From: Stomorhina lunata
Taxonomy: Eukaryota; Arthropoda; Insecta; Diptera; Rhiniidae
NCBI GenBank assembly: GCA_933228675.1
Contig: OW121742.1
Span: forward strand, 13,373,975 to 13,437,974
Direction of reading: 5' to 3'
Length of the DNA: 64,000 nt
Position 1 is the stretch's first letter. Each line of letters begins with the position of its first letter. The notes beneath the pieces are model-generated. The model was not told the origin of the DNA. It saw only the letters and a list, made by a program, of their open reading frames with translations, and did no database searches. Below, in pieces: positions 1 to 11,012 of the stretch. Position numbers and translations under genes: made by a program.

Positions 1-1310
1 TTTATTCAGAAAATTTTAAAGTGTCATCCCTATAATAAGCTCTTTATTAAGGCCTTTAGCAATAACCACGTACCCTATAAGTTTAACAAAGTAATAAGTA
101 TTTGCGAGTGTACATTTGTGGTTTGTTTTCTCAGTAGTAAATACTTAGTAGTGGCTGCTGCTTTATGTTTTACCGGAAACCAAAACTTAGGTTTACTCAG
201 AAAATGTACTTTGATATTTAAAGTGTCAACATATGAAGTGTTGAATGTTAAACATTATTCTAAAATATCTTCTTCCTTTATGTTATTCCCATTATATTTG
301 ACTAAAATATTTCCTGTTAAATTTAGTACTTAAGACAAAAATATTTAAAATTTAAAGTCAAGACCTTTCAACTCAGACATTTCCTTTTACAAGAACATAA
401 TTTTCTTACCCTCTTTATCTTCCTTTCCTCATATTTTACAAGTTGTCATCACACATCTGCTGTTATTTAATTATATTTCAACTTTTTTATTCAATTACTT
501 TTTTTGTATCTACTTTTTTTTAATTTTCACTAGTTTTTCATTCCTCCTTCAATTTTATAACCATTCGAGGTTGTCACTTGCAACATGCAATTAATTCTCA
601 AACTAATAGTTTATGTTTGCAATAATTTATAGAGTAAATTACTTGGTAATTAAGTATGTGTGTGTTTGTGTGTCTAAAGGACAAGGTGTCCTTTCTGACC
701 TCATACTTTTGTAATTATGTGTTCACTCATCTCAAATCGCGTCCAATGACCACAACAACAAGTGTGTGTGTGCCCTCAGAAATTGTATGTGCTTGGTCTC
801 ATAAATGTATACATCACAATGACATTATAATGGACTATTGCGTTCTAATGCCAAACCACGCAAAATTCAGAATGAGACATTTATTAGCACTCATATAGAT
901 ACAGATCCCGGTAGTTGTAGAAAGAAACTGAAAATACAAGAAAAAAATAAATAAATTTAAAAACATTTTAAAAGCTTAATAACCGTATTATCTAACTTTA
1001 TGACAATTGTCTCTATTTTAGTTTACCACGTGACAAATGTAGCAATATATATTATCCTTTTGGATTCCTAAGTGTTTATAACAGGAAAAGTCTTGAAAAG
1101 GCGTATTATCACAAAGACTGATGGGTTTCAAATGATTTAGAAATACTTGTTGTTATTTTATTGGCAAAACAACAAATATTTGTTACAAAATAGAAAGAAA
1201 AGCAGATTTATTGAGCTAACACATGGAGCAAAATTGGCCAAGCTCCAAAAAAATGACAAATGGTTAATAAATTTTAAAATATTTTAAAAAAGTTCCACAT
1301 TCTAGTACTA
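1..1310. other. AT-rich spacer, no gene seen
   Basis: I see no supported gene, RNA or transposon here. Open frames are short (80 residues or fewer), have no recognisable motif and are interrupted by low-complexity T/A runs. The stretch ends where degenerate forms of the 19-bp repeat begin. Confidence 0.6.
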
Positions 1311-1696
1311 GGACTACAATCTGTCATCACAACTATGGTCTTATCACCAATATGGTCCACTTTCAAATCTAGCTCTTCGACTAAAACCCGATATTCCAAA
1401 TTCAGAACTATACTACCTCCGTAGAGTCTTCCCTGGCTAAAGTCTAATCGAAGTCTGATCCTTCAATTATCCGGTACTCTTCACTCTGGGCTACCTCTGC
1501 AAATAGTTTAACTCAATAAACAGAATAGATAGTTACTCCGATTCGAAACATAATAATCATTTAATTCGATTCCAAATTTAATAGCAATGTAGTCCGATAA
1601 CTAGGGCTATACTTGTCCTTAACTCCGGATATGATAAATCAATACTACAACTATAACAGTCCAATAATCTTATACGCTAACTCTAGCCCGATAAAC
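1311..1696. repeat. Degenerate edge of the 19-bp tandem array
   Basis: Words such as CCGATA, GACTATAG and TCCGA recur at irregular spacing, as expected of old, diverged units at the edge of a satellite. The register becomes clear only near 1697. This reading is inferred from word content; there is no clean alignment. Confidence 0.45.
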
Positions 1697-4057
1697 CAGA
1701 CTATAGTCAGATACTCCGACTATCATCACATAGTCCGATTATAGTCATAATCTCCGACTATAGTCTTATGCTCCGACTATAGTCAGATACTCCAACTATA
1801 GTCAGATACTCCGATTATATCCAGATATTTCGACTATATTCAAAAATCCGACTATAGTCAGATACTCCGACTACAATAAGATACTACGAATGTAGTTAGA
1901 TACTCCGACTATAGTCAGATACTTCGACTGTAGTCAGATACATCGACTAAAGTTAGATACTCCGACTATAGTCAGATACTCCGACTGTAGTCAGATACTC
2001 CGAATATAGTCAGATACCCCAACCACAGTCAGATACTCCCAATATAGTTAGATACTCCGAATATAGTCAGATGCCTCAACTGTAGTCTGATACTCCGACT
2101 ATAGTTAGATACTTCGACTATACTCACATACTCCGACTATAGTCATATACTCCGACTATAATCAGATATTCCGACTAAAGTCAGATACTCCGACTATAGT
2201 CAGATACTCCGACCATAGTCAGATACTCCGACTATACTCAGATACTCCGACTATAGTCAGATACTCCGACTATAATAAGATACTCAGACTATACTCAGAT
2301 ACTCCGACTATATTCAGATACTCAGACTATACTAAGATACTCCGACTATAATCAGATACTCAGACTATACTCAGATACTCCGACTATATTCAGATACTCA
2401 GACTATACTTAGATACTCTGACTATGGTCAGATACTCCGACTATAGTCAGATACTCCGACTATAATCAGATACCCGACTATGGTCAGATACCTCGACTAT
2501 AGTCAAATACTCCGACTATAGTCAGATACTCCGACTACACTCAGACACTCCGACTATAATCAGATACTCCGACTATAGCCTAATACTCCTACTATATTCA
2601 GATACTACGACTATGGTCAGATACTAAGAATATACTCAGATACTCCGACTATAGTCAGATACTCCGAATATAGTCAGATACCCCAATTATAGTCAGATAC
2701 TCCGACTATAGTCAGATACTCCCAATATAGTTAGATACCCCGAATATAGTCAGATACACCGACTATAGTCAGATGCCCTAACTGTAGTCTGATACTCCGA
2801 CTATAGTCAGATACTTCGACTGTACTCAGATACTCCGACTATAGTCATATACTCCGACTATAATCAGATATTCCGACTAAAGTCAGATACTCCGACCATA
2901 GTCAGATACTCCGACTATAATCAGATACTCCGACTATAGTCAGATGCTCCGACTATAATTATATATTCCGACTATGGTCAGATACTCCGACTATAGTCAG
3001 ATACTCCGACTATACTCAGATACTCCGACTATACTCAGATACTCCGACTATAGTCAGATACTCCGACTGTGGTCAAATGCTCAGACTATACTCAGATACT
3101 CCGACTATAGTCAGATACTCCGACTATACTCAGATACCCCGACTATAATCAGATACTCCGACTATATTTTGATATTTCGACTATGGTCAGATACTCCGAG
3201 TATACTCAGATACTCCGACTGTACTCAGTCTAGTACTTAGTCTAATACTCCTACTATATTCAGATACTACGACTATGGTCAGATACTAAGACTATACTCA
3301 GATACTCTGACTATATTCAGATACTCGGAATATTGTCAGTTACTCCGACTATACTCAGATACTCCGACTATACTCAGATACTCCGACTATAATCAGATAC
3401 TCCGTCTGTAGCCAGATACTCCGACTATAATCAGATACTCAGACTAAACTCAGATACTCCGACTATATTCAGATACTCAGACTGTACTTAGATACTCCGA
3501 CTATGGTCAGATACTCCAACTATGCTCAGATACTCCGACTATAATCAGATACTCCGGCTATACTTAGATACTTCGACTATACTTAGATACTCCGACTATA
3601 ATCAGATACTCCGACTATAATTAGATACTCCGACTATAATTAGATACTCCGACTATACTTAGATACTCCGACTACAGTCAGATACTCAGACTTTACTCAG
3701 ATACTCCTACTATAGTCAGATACTCCGTCTGTAGTCAGATACTCCGACTAAAGTCAGATACTCCGACTAAAGTCAGATACTCCGACTATGCTTAGATACT
3801 CCGACTATACTCAGATACTCCGACTATAGTCATATACTCCGACTATAATCAGATATTCCGACTATGGCCAGATACTCCGACTATAGTTAAATACTCCGAC
3901 TATAGTCAGATACTCCGACTATACTCTGATACTTCGACTATAGTCTGATACTCCAACTGTAGTCAGATACTCCGACTATAGTATAATACACCGACTATAG
4001 TCTGATACTCTGCCTACAGTCAGATACTCCGACTTTGGTCTGATACTCCGCCTATTC
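1697..4057 (+). repeat. 19-bp satellite array, about 124 units
   Basis: The unit is AGATACTCCGACTATAGTC, repeated head-to-tail with scattered substitutions such as GACTATACTC, GACTATAATC and GACTATGGTC. GACTATAGTC inside it is a perfect 10-bp palindrome whose centre, CTATAG, is also the centre of the 31-bp arrays elsewhere in the window. An 88-residue open frame in this stretch (about 2974-3240) is only the translation of the repeat. Confidence 0.95.
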
Positions 4058-4560
4058 TAAAATTTTTTCGATTTTGGTCTTATATTAAAACTTTTATCTA
4101 GTGCTGCTTAGCCTGATTCTAAGAATATTTTTTCTTACTCATCTATATTTCGCCTTTGCCTCTGTGGCCATATTCGATTTGTTTGTGTCCCCACTCTAAC
4201 AGTCAATTATGGTAATATAATGACCATATATCACACCCACTACAAACAATATAACAACAGCATCCTCGACAATGGGGACAACAAGAGGAACAATAACATG
4301 GCGGCAGCAGGAAAAACAAACAAAAAACATAACAAGAGCATCATTGTAATGTGTAACATTTGAAAATTATGTAAAATACTTCAAAAACAACACAACAAAA
4401 ACAGCAACGACAACAAAAAAAAACAAAAGCAACTACACAATAGATAAATGTTGTTGATACATGAATAATAAATGGACAATAACAACTATAACAGCATCGA
4501 AGAAAAAAACCGGCAATTGAAAGCCTAAAAACATGCCGCAAAATATAATGCATTAGAGAT
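4058..4560. other. Spacer with CAA/AAC-rich low complexity
   Basis: This is a non-array spacer with scattered CAACAA and AACAAC runs. A 74-residue open frame on the minus strand is a low-complexity Cys/Phe-rich translation with no recognisable domain. I see no gene. Confidence 0.5.
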
Positions 4561-5175
4561 GCCAATTTAAGGTAAATTGAGATTTTAGGATTTTTTATAG
4601 AAGTCGGGAATTTTGAAAATTCGTACTAAAATCTAATTTTTTGAAAATATACAATTTTGACTTTGTTGGAAATTAACGGAGATACAGCAATTTAAGCAAA
4701 AATCTGTGATCACTAAAAAAAATTTAAATTCGTACTAAAAGCTAATTTTTTGAAAAAAGTTTATAGGAAAATATAAAACTTTGATTTTCTTGAAAACTAA
4801 AGGAGATGGAGCCATTTAAGCAAAAAGCTGTGATAAAAAAAAAATTTAATTATTTTTTAATTTATATGAAAAAATAAAACTTCGATTTTCTTGGAAACTA
4901 AAAAAAAATTCAAAATTCGTACTAAAACCTTATTTTTGAAAAATTTTTATATGCAAATATAAAATTTAAATTTCCTTGAAAACTAAAGGAGATACAGAAA
5001 TTTAAAACCAAAATTCGTACTTAAACTTAATTTTTGGAAAATTTTTATATGAAAATGTAAAACCAAAGAACGATTTTCTTGGAAACTAAAAGAGATACAT
5101 AAAATTAAAAAAGAAAACTGTGATCACTAAAAAAAATTTCAAAATTCGTACCAAAACATGATTTTTTAAAAATTT
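4561..5175 (+). repeat. Imperfect ~90-190-bp repeats (TTCGTACTAAAA family)
   Basis: Blocks containing TTCGTACTAAAA, then TTTTTGAAAA, then AAAACTAAAGGAGATACAG and CTGTGATCACTAAAAAAA recur with starts near 4619, 4728, 4914, 5007 and 5144. Related pieces occur near 37980-38050 and 40290-40410, so this is a dispersed family and not a purely local repeat. No coding capacity is seen. Confidence 0.6.
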
Positions 5176-5880
5176 GCGAAGGCAAAAGTCGGCTGTCCGA
5201 TTTCTTTATACTAAAGCTGGCAACTCTTATTTCAAAAACTGCACAAAACACTGGAGCAGCTGTAAGCAATAAATTTACCCCCTAGAAATCCTCTTGCGTT
5301 CCAAGCTCAATGTAATGAGATGCAGTGAATATTTCATTAAATTAAATAAACCTTTGAATCGCAAACAGAAAAAGGAATTCTCCTCTGCACCTCCTCCTCC
5401 ATTAAAATGCAGTTCAGTTTGAAATTTAAGGTGACATGGAATGAGTTTGCGCTAAAATATATGACTACTAATGAGGTATCACTAGTGAATGAGAAATAAG
5501 TATTTACATATTTGAAAAGTACCTATTGTTAGTCCAATTGTACGCGAATAGTAATAGTTAGAAGTGTACGAGTGCAGGGAACTCATTACAAAATCATTCA
5601 AATATTTTGCATTTGAACAAAGTGCATTTAGTTTACGATTGCGATAATGGATGCTTTTTCATGGAACAATGAATTATTTTTAGGTAAAAATGTATTTTAT
5701 TTTTGTATTCTTTACGCATAATAAATGATTATAAATTAAATGAATTTTAGCACATAAAATGTTCGTTTACTTTTGCGAAATTGTAATTTATATATAAAAA
5801 GATTTTATTTTAATTTAACAAACATAAATCAGTTGAAGAGATATAAAAATGTGTTTAAATGTAAATTAAATTTCTACACC

Positions 5881-5894
5881 CCTAAACGTATGCT
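5881..5894 (-). promoter_or_regulatory. Candidate Su(Hw)-type insulator motif
   Basis: The top strand reads CCTAAACGTATGCT, the reverse complement of a GCATACTTTTAGG-like site with one change in the A run. Assignment to Su(Hw) rests on the known TGCATA core of that protein's sites; binding in this species is inferred. Confidence 0.35.
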
Positions 5895-5915
5895 GTAGTT
5901 TTTATTAAAACTAAT

Positions 5916-5930
5916 GCCTAAAAGTATGCA
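5916..5930 (-). promoter_or_regulatory. Candidate Su(Hw)-type insulator motif
   Basis: The top strand reads GCCTAAAAGTATGCA, a full match to the reverse complement of TGCATACTTTTAGGC. It sits 18 bases upstream of the 31-bp array at 5949. Confidence 0.5.
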
Positions 5931-5948
5931 TGATATTTTAAAAGAAGA

Positions 5949-6816
5949 GTTGTCGATGGACACAGTTTTCTATAGAAAAGTTGTCGATGGACACAGTTTT
6001 CTATAGAAAAGTTGTCGATGGACACAGTTTTCTATAGAAAAGTTGTCGATGGACACAGTTTTCTATAGAAAAGTTGTCGATGGACACAGTTTTCTATAGA
6101 AAAGTTGTCGATGGACACAGTTTTCTATAGAAAAGTTGTCGATGGACACAGTTTTCTATAGAAAAGTTGTCGATGGACACAGTTTTCTATAGAAAAGTTG
6201 TCGATGGACACAGTTTTCTATAGAAAAGTTGTCGATGGACACAGTTTTCTATAGAAAAGTTGTCGATGGACACAGTTTTCTATAGAAAAGTTGTCGATGG
6301 ACACAGTTTTCTATAGAAAAGTTGTCGATGGACACAGTTTTCTATAGAAAAGTTGTCGATGGACACAGTTTTCTATAGAAAAGTTGTCGATGGACACAGT
6401 TTTCTATAGAAAAGTTGTCGATGGACACAGTTTTCTATAGAAAAGTTGTCGATGGACACAGTTTTCTATAGAAAAGTTGTCGATGGACACAGTTTTCTAT
6501 AGAAAAGTTGTCGATGGACACAGTTTTCTATAGAAAAGTTGTCGATGGACACAGTTTTCTATAGAAAAGTTGTCGATGGACACAGTTTTCTATAGAAAAG
6601 TTGTCGATGGACACAGTTTTCTATAGAAAAGTTGTCGATGGACACAGTTTTCTATAGAAAAGTTGTCGATGGACACAGTTTTCTATAGAAAAGTTGTCGA
6701 TGGACACAGTTTTCTATAGAAAAGTTGTCGATGGACACAGTTTTCTATAGAAAAGTTGTCGATGGACACAGTTTTCTATAGAAAAGTTGTCGATGGACAC
6801 AGTTTTCTATAGAAAA
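5949..6816 (+). repeat. 31-bp satellite array B1, 28 units
   Basis: The unit is a 17-bp spacer GTTGTCGATGGACACAG followed by the palindrome TTTTCTATAGAAAA. The 868 bases equal 28 units exactly and I see no difference between them, so the amplification or homogenisation is very recent. The spacer also has short inverted arms, TGTC and GACA. Confidence 0.97.
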
Positions 6817-7310
6817 GTTGTCGCTGAGACCATTTTTCTATAGAAAAGTTGCCCTGGGCTAGTTTTTTATAGAAAAGTTGTCGCTAGGATTAGTTTTCTA
6901 TAGAAAAGTTGTCGCTGGGACTAGTTTTCTATAGAAAAGTTGTCGCTGGGACTAGTTTTCTATAGAAAAGTTGTCGCTGGGACTAGTTTTCTATAGAAAA
7001 GTTGTCGCTGGGACTAGTTTTCTATAGAAAAGTTGTCGCTGGGACTAGTTTTCTATAGAAAAGTTGTCGCTGGGACTAGTTTTCTATAGAAAAGTTGTCG
7101 CTGGGACTAGTTTTCTATAGAAAAGTTGTCGCTGGGACTAGTTTTCTATAGAAAAGTTGTCGCTGGGACTAGTTTTCTATAGAAAAGTTGTCGCTGGGAC
7201 TAGTTTTCTATAGAAAAATTGTCGCTGGGACTAGTTTTCTATAGAAAAGTTGTCGCTGGGACTAGCTTTGTATAGAAATGTAGTCGCTGGGACTAGTTTC
7301 TATAAAAAAG
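6817..7310 (+). repeat. 31-bp satellite array B2, about 16 units
   Basis: The 31-bp period and the palindrome TTTTCTATAGAAAA continue directly from B1, but the spacer switches abruptly to GTTGTCGCTGGGACTAG. The first three or so units and the last two are degenerate; those between are nearly identical. The switch within one unit marks a boundary between two homogenised blocks. Confidence 0.95.
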
Positions 7311-8290
7311 TTTTCTGTTGAAAATTAAAATTATCGCCAGGCAAATGTAAGGGCTAAGTTTTAAAAGTTTGCTTTAAAATGTTCTCTGCATGTATTTAAA
7401 TGTTTAGCTACTACAGCATTTAATATCTTTTAACTTTTCAAAAACATTTAGTTTTCAAAATTCCTTGAAGTAATCCATTCCCTTCCTTAATAGTAAATGC
7501 CTTTAAGTATGCAAAGTAATTTTCAATATTAACAAATTAAAAACCTTTTAACACTACAAAACACTTTCGCCTCCACTAACATATCAAATTGTTAAGTTTC
7601 TCTAGTTTTTTAAGTACATTTAAACTTTTTAGTATTTTTCTTAAAAAATTCTTAAAGTTCTCGCCACAATTTTGCTGCTGCCAATATATTTTTACTAAAA
7701 GTCTGTCTGCCTTTCCTTAAGTGATAGATACTTGGTTGTTTGGTTTATTTATGTTTAAGGAAATTGAAACTGTTTACATGTTCAAAACTTTTCTTTTCAA
7801 TACTTTTTCCTTTTTTGTTGTTATCTAGTTACTTTTTATATTGCTTTTAATAACGAAAGCCAAACTAAAGTGAGAAAAAAAGCTCAAAAGGATTGTTATT
7901 GAAAGAAATCCTATTTTCTCTAGCTTCGATGAAGCATTGGGATCAAAATTTTCAGAAAAAAATATACCAAAAATGTCAACATTATTTTCGAAACCAGGAG
8001 AAAGTTTTCACGTTGTTTTTCTACTTTTATCTATTTTAATTTAGTTTCTTGAAGGTTTCCTTAAGTCTGGTTTTTGCACTCAATAAAAGTGTTTTTTTAA
8101 AAGAAAGTTTTATTTTTTATAAACAAAAAAAAAACAACATTAAGTGAATTTAGGTATAATTTGGTTTTAAACAAAATTAAATTTTTTCGTTAATTTAAAA
8201 GTTTTGGGGTTGCGGTGAATTTTCATTAACAACATGATTTATTTATCATCTTTAAGTGATAAAAGTAAATGAAAAAAGTTTTTCACAAAA
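7311..8290. other. AT-rich spacer between 31-bp arrays
   Basis: I see no gene or transposon. The stretch is rich in T/A runs and carries one candidate Su(Hw)-type motif at 7499. Confidence 0.5.
7499..7514 (-). promoter_or_regulatory. Candidate Su(Hw)-type insulator motif
   Basis: The top strand reads GCCTTTAAGTATGCAA, which keeps the AAGTATGCAA half of the motif with two changes in the A-rich half. Confidence 0.4.
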
Positions 8291-9029
8291 AAATTGACGA
8301 TATCCTTTTCTATAGAAAAGGAAGGCTTGATAAATAAAACTATTTTTTATAGAAATGTTGACGAAAGAATTTTCTATGGAAGGAAAGAAGACTTTTCTAT
8401 GGAAAAGTTGGCGATAGGAAGACTTTTGTGAAAAAGTTGACGATAGGAAGACTTTTCTATAAAAAAGTTGACTATAAAAAGGCTTTTCTATAAAAAAGTT
8501 GACGATAGGAAGACTTTTCTATGGAAAAGTTGACGATAGGAAGACTTTTCTATGGAAAAGTTGACGATAGGAAGACTTTTCTATGGAAAAGTTGACGATA
8601 GGAAGACTTTTCTATGAAAAAGTTTACGATAGGAAGACTTTTCTATGGAAAAGTTGAAGATCGGAAGACTTTTCTATGGAAAAGTTGACGATAGGAAGAC
8701 TTTTCTATGGAAAAGTTGCCGATAGGAAGACTTTTCTATGAAAAAGTTGACAATAGGAAGACTTTTCTATAAAAAAGTTGACTATAGAAAGACTTTTCTA
8801 TGGAAAAGTTGACGATAGGAAGACTTTTCTATGGAAAAGTTGACGATAGGAAGACTTTTCTATGGAAAAGTTGACGATAGGAAGACTTTTCTATGAAAAA
8901 GTTGACGATAGAAAGACTTTTCTATGGAAAAGTTGACGATAGTAAGACTTTTCTATGGAAAAGTTGACGATAGGAAAACTTTCCTATAATAAAATTGACG
9001 ATAGGAAGACTTTTTTATGGAAAAGTTGA
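8291..9029 (+). repeat. 31-bp satellite array C, about 24 units
   Basis: The unit is spacer GTTGACGATAGGAAGAC plus core TTTTCTATGGAAAA, which is the shared palindrome with one A-to-G change. The first units are diverged and the centre is more uniform. It ends about 120 bases before the LINE target duplication. Confidence 0.95.
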
Positions 9030-9094
9030 TCTCCTAGAAATATATATGCATGGCATTTTCATGGAATTCGTAAAGATTTTGACAAAGTAATGTG

Positions 9095-9109
9095 TTGCAT
9101 ACTTTAAGG
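9095..9109 (+). promoter_or_regulatory. Candidate Su(Hw)-type insulator motif
   Basis: TTGCATACTTTAAGG is one change from TTGCATACTTTTAGG. It lies between the end of array C and the LINE insertion. Confidence 0.45.
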
Positions 9110-9147
9110 TTAATTTTAGCTTCCAGCCATTAAACGGTTCACCTTCC

Positions 9148-9160
9148 CTTTAGCAATTTT
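9148..9160 (+). repeat. 13-bp target site duplication, left copy
   Basis: CTTTAGCAATTTT is repeated exactly at 14295-14307. The two copies bracket the LINE, which fixes its ends to within a base or two. Confidence 0.9.
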
Positions 9161-9551
9161 TATTCATCAGAAGTGTTTGTGAAGTGCTTGTGAAGTAACC
9201 ATCTTAAACTGTGAAAATTAAATTTTGAAAATTAAATTGTGAAAATTAAATTGTTTTAAATAACAATATTAAAAAATAAACATTGAAAAATATATAAATA
9301 AACATTAAAAATATATAAATAAACATTAAAAATACATAAATAAACATTTAAAAATATTTAAATAAATACTGAAAAATATAAATAATCAATCCAAATACCA
9401 GGGCAACATAAAATATAGTAAGACTATTGAATGTTAAAGACCCAAATTTTTTGAGAATCGTATAGAAGGCTGTGGTTTTTAAAACAAGTCATTTCTATCT
9501 CTAAAAATTTATTTGACAATAAAATAAGCAAGTGCTAAGTTGCCATCCAAG
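9161..9551 (+). promoter_or_regulatory. LINE 5' UTR, probable internal promoter
   Basis: Jockey-clade elements carry their promoter inside the 5' UTR, and by analogy it should lie here. The sequence shows three copies of GTGAAAATTAAATT-like words near 9213-9253, and several roughly 20-bp repeats containing ATAAATAAACATT near 9280-9370. No downstream promoter motif was confidently recognised. Confidence 0.5.
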
Positions 9552-11012
9552 ATGGATGGTGACGAAATCAAAAGAAGCCTCAAAAAAAAGAGGCAAAATG
9601 ATGGTAGCGATGAAAGCCAAAATCTTGAGGAACGATTTAAAGAATTGGTTGTTATGAATGAACAACTCCATAAAAGACTGGACCTCTCCGATGCCAAGGT
9701 CCAATATCTTGAAAACGAAAATTCGCATCTAAGGAAGAACCTAGAAGACTTCATATCGAAAGAAGAACAAAAACTTAGAATGCAAAACGAAGATGACGAT
9801 CCAGGAAGTGAGCTATTTTCTGATGATGATGAAGATGATATGCAACCTGAAATGCAATCGGAGGCAGGGCCATCAAATAAAAAGCAACCACAGGAGAAGA
9901 ATATACCTGATGAAAGTAAGCCGAAGACAAACTCTAAATTAAGTAAGCATATTCCTATAATAACCGCATATAATATTAATATAAAAGAAATGTCATTAGC
10001 TATTAAAAACTACTTAGGTCATAATAACTTTAATTTAAAAATTATGAGCAGAAATGCTACAAACATTGGGGTTTGCACCCTCAATGATTTCGAAAAATGC
10101 AAGAAATTACTTGTAGATAAAAAGGTCAGCTATTATACATACACCCCTAGGGGGAAAAGACCATTTTCGGTAGTGATAGATGGTTTGTCGGGGACCTATA
10201 CCGTTGACGATATCACAGAATACCTTAATGACCTCCAGATTCAACTGGAGATTATTAAACTAACTAAATTATATAATGACAAATGGCTGTTACAGATCTC
10301 ACGGGAATCTGATATATCGGCTATTTATAATCTGCGGTATATTCTTTGCTGCAGAGTAGCCCTGCGCAAATTCAAGCGCAGAGCTATTGTCCAATGCTTT
10401 AAGTGCCAACGATTTGGTCATACTTCTTCAAATTGTAACATGCCATACCGGTGTGTTAAATGTGGTGAGTCACATGGTCCTGGAAACTGCAAAATTCCAG
10501 ACAAACAAAATAATTGCAAGGAAACAACATCACATGACCCAATTTCTGGTAAAGCTGTTACCAAAATAGGAATCCCAGTTAAGTGCGTTAACTGTGGAGT
10601 TGAAGGACACACTGCCGGTTTTCGGCAATGTCCTAAGAGAATTGAAATTCTTAATAAAATTAAAAACAGACAAGCGCCCAATGTAACTCGTAACCCTCCA
10701 TCAAGAGTAACATCTGGTTCTTTTAATACGAATGTCAGAGCTGGTGTATCTTACGCATCAGTCTTATCAGCAAACACTCCTGCTAAACCTGCACAGAAAA
10801 CTTCACCATCTAAAGATGGTATAACATTGCAAGGCGCAATGGCTCAATTTGAGTTCATTGATAATGATTGCAAACGTCTCCTTGGAGGCGGCCTACTCTC
10901 ATGCTTGAAGAAATTAGGTAATTTTGCTAAAGATTATCAAAGCATAAAGACAGACGAAGGAAAAACCAAGGCCTTGCTTGGTATGCTGTACACATTAAGT
11001 CACCATGGCTAG
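9552..11012 (+). CDS. LINE ORF1, gag-like nucleic-acid-binding protein
   Basis: This is a 486-residue protein. I chose the ATG at 9552; the open frame runs a few codons further up but only from a TTG. Residues about 20-75 form a charged coiled coil suited to self-association, followed by an acidic stretch (SDDDEDD). The middle (about 195-280) resembles the PRE_C2HC domain of arthropod Jockey gag proteins. Three CCHC/CCH-type zinc knuckles follow: CFKCQRFGHTSSNC from residue 282, CVKCGESHGPGNC from 301, and CVNCGVEGHTAGFRQC from 345. In this family the protein binds the element RNA and forms the RNP used in target-primed reverse transcription. The frame ends in ...HHG and its stop lies inside the start of ORF2. 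Confidence 0.93.
   Translation: MDGDEIKRSLKKKRQNDGSDESQNLEERFKELVVMNEQLHKRLDLSDAKVQYLENENSHLRKNLEDFISKEEQKLRMQNEDDDPGSELFSDDDEDDMQPEMQSEAGPSNKKQPQEKNIPDESKPKTNSKLSKHIPIITAYNINIKEMSLAIKNYLGHNNFNLKIMSRNATNIGVCTLNDFEKCKKLLVDKKVSYYTYTPRGKRPFSVVIDGLSGTYTVDDITEYLNDLQIQLEIIKLTKLYNDKWLLQISRESDISAIYNLRYILCCRVALRKFKRRAIVQCFKCQRFGHTSSNCNMPYRCVKCGESHGPGNCKIPDKQNNCKETTSHDPISGKAVTKIGIPVKCVNCGVEGHTAGFRQCPKRIEILNKIKNRQAPNVTRNPPSRVTSGSFNTNVRAGVSYASVLSANTPAKPAQKTSPSKDGITLQGAMAQFEFIDNDCKRLLGGGLLSCLKKLGNFAKDYQSIKTDEGKTKALLGMLYTLSHHG

Larger units (their letters stand above)
5176..5948. other. AT-rich spacer before the first 31-bp array
   Basis: No gene is supported. Two copies of the GCATACTTTTAGG-like motif lie at its right end (5881 and 5916), the second only 18 bases before the array begins. 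Confidence 0.5.

Noticed and set aside
2974..3240. 88-residue Tyr/Ser/Asp/Arg-rich open frame
   Set aside because: It is the translation of the 19-bp array; the frame cycles through the repeat over three units.
5949..7310. CRISPR-like layout (constant 14-bp palindrome alternating with ~17-bp spacers)
   Set aside because: The spacers are identical within an array, there are no cas genes, and the sequence is eukaryotic. It is a satellite.
9509..9754. Minus-strand frames over the LINE ORF1 start
   Set aside because: They are antisense to the coiled-coil coding region of ORF1 and are explained by its codon composition.
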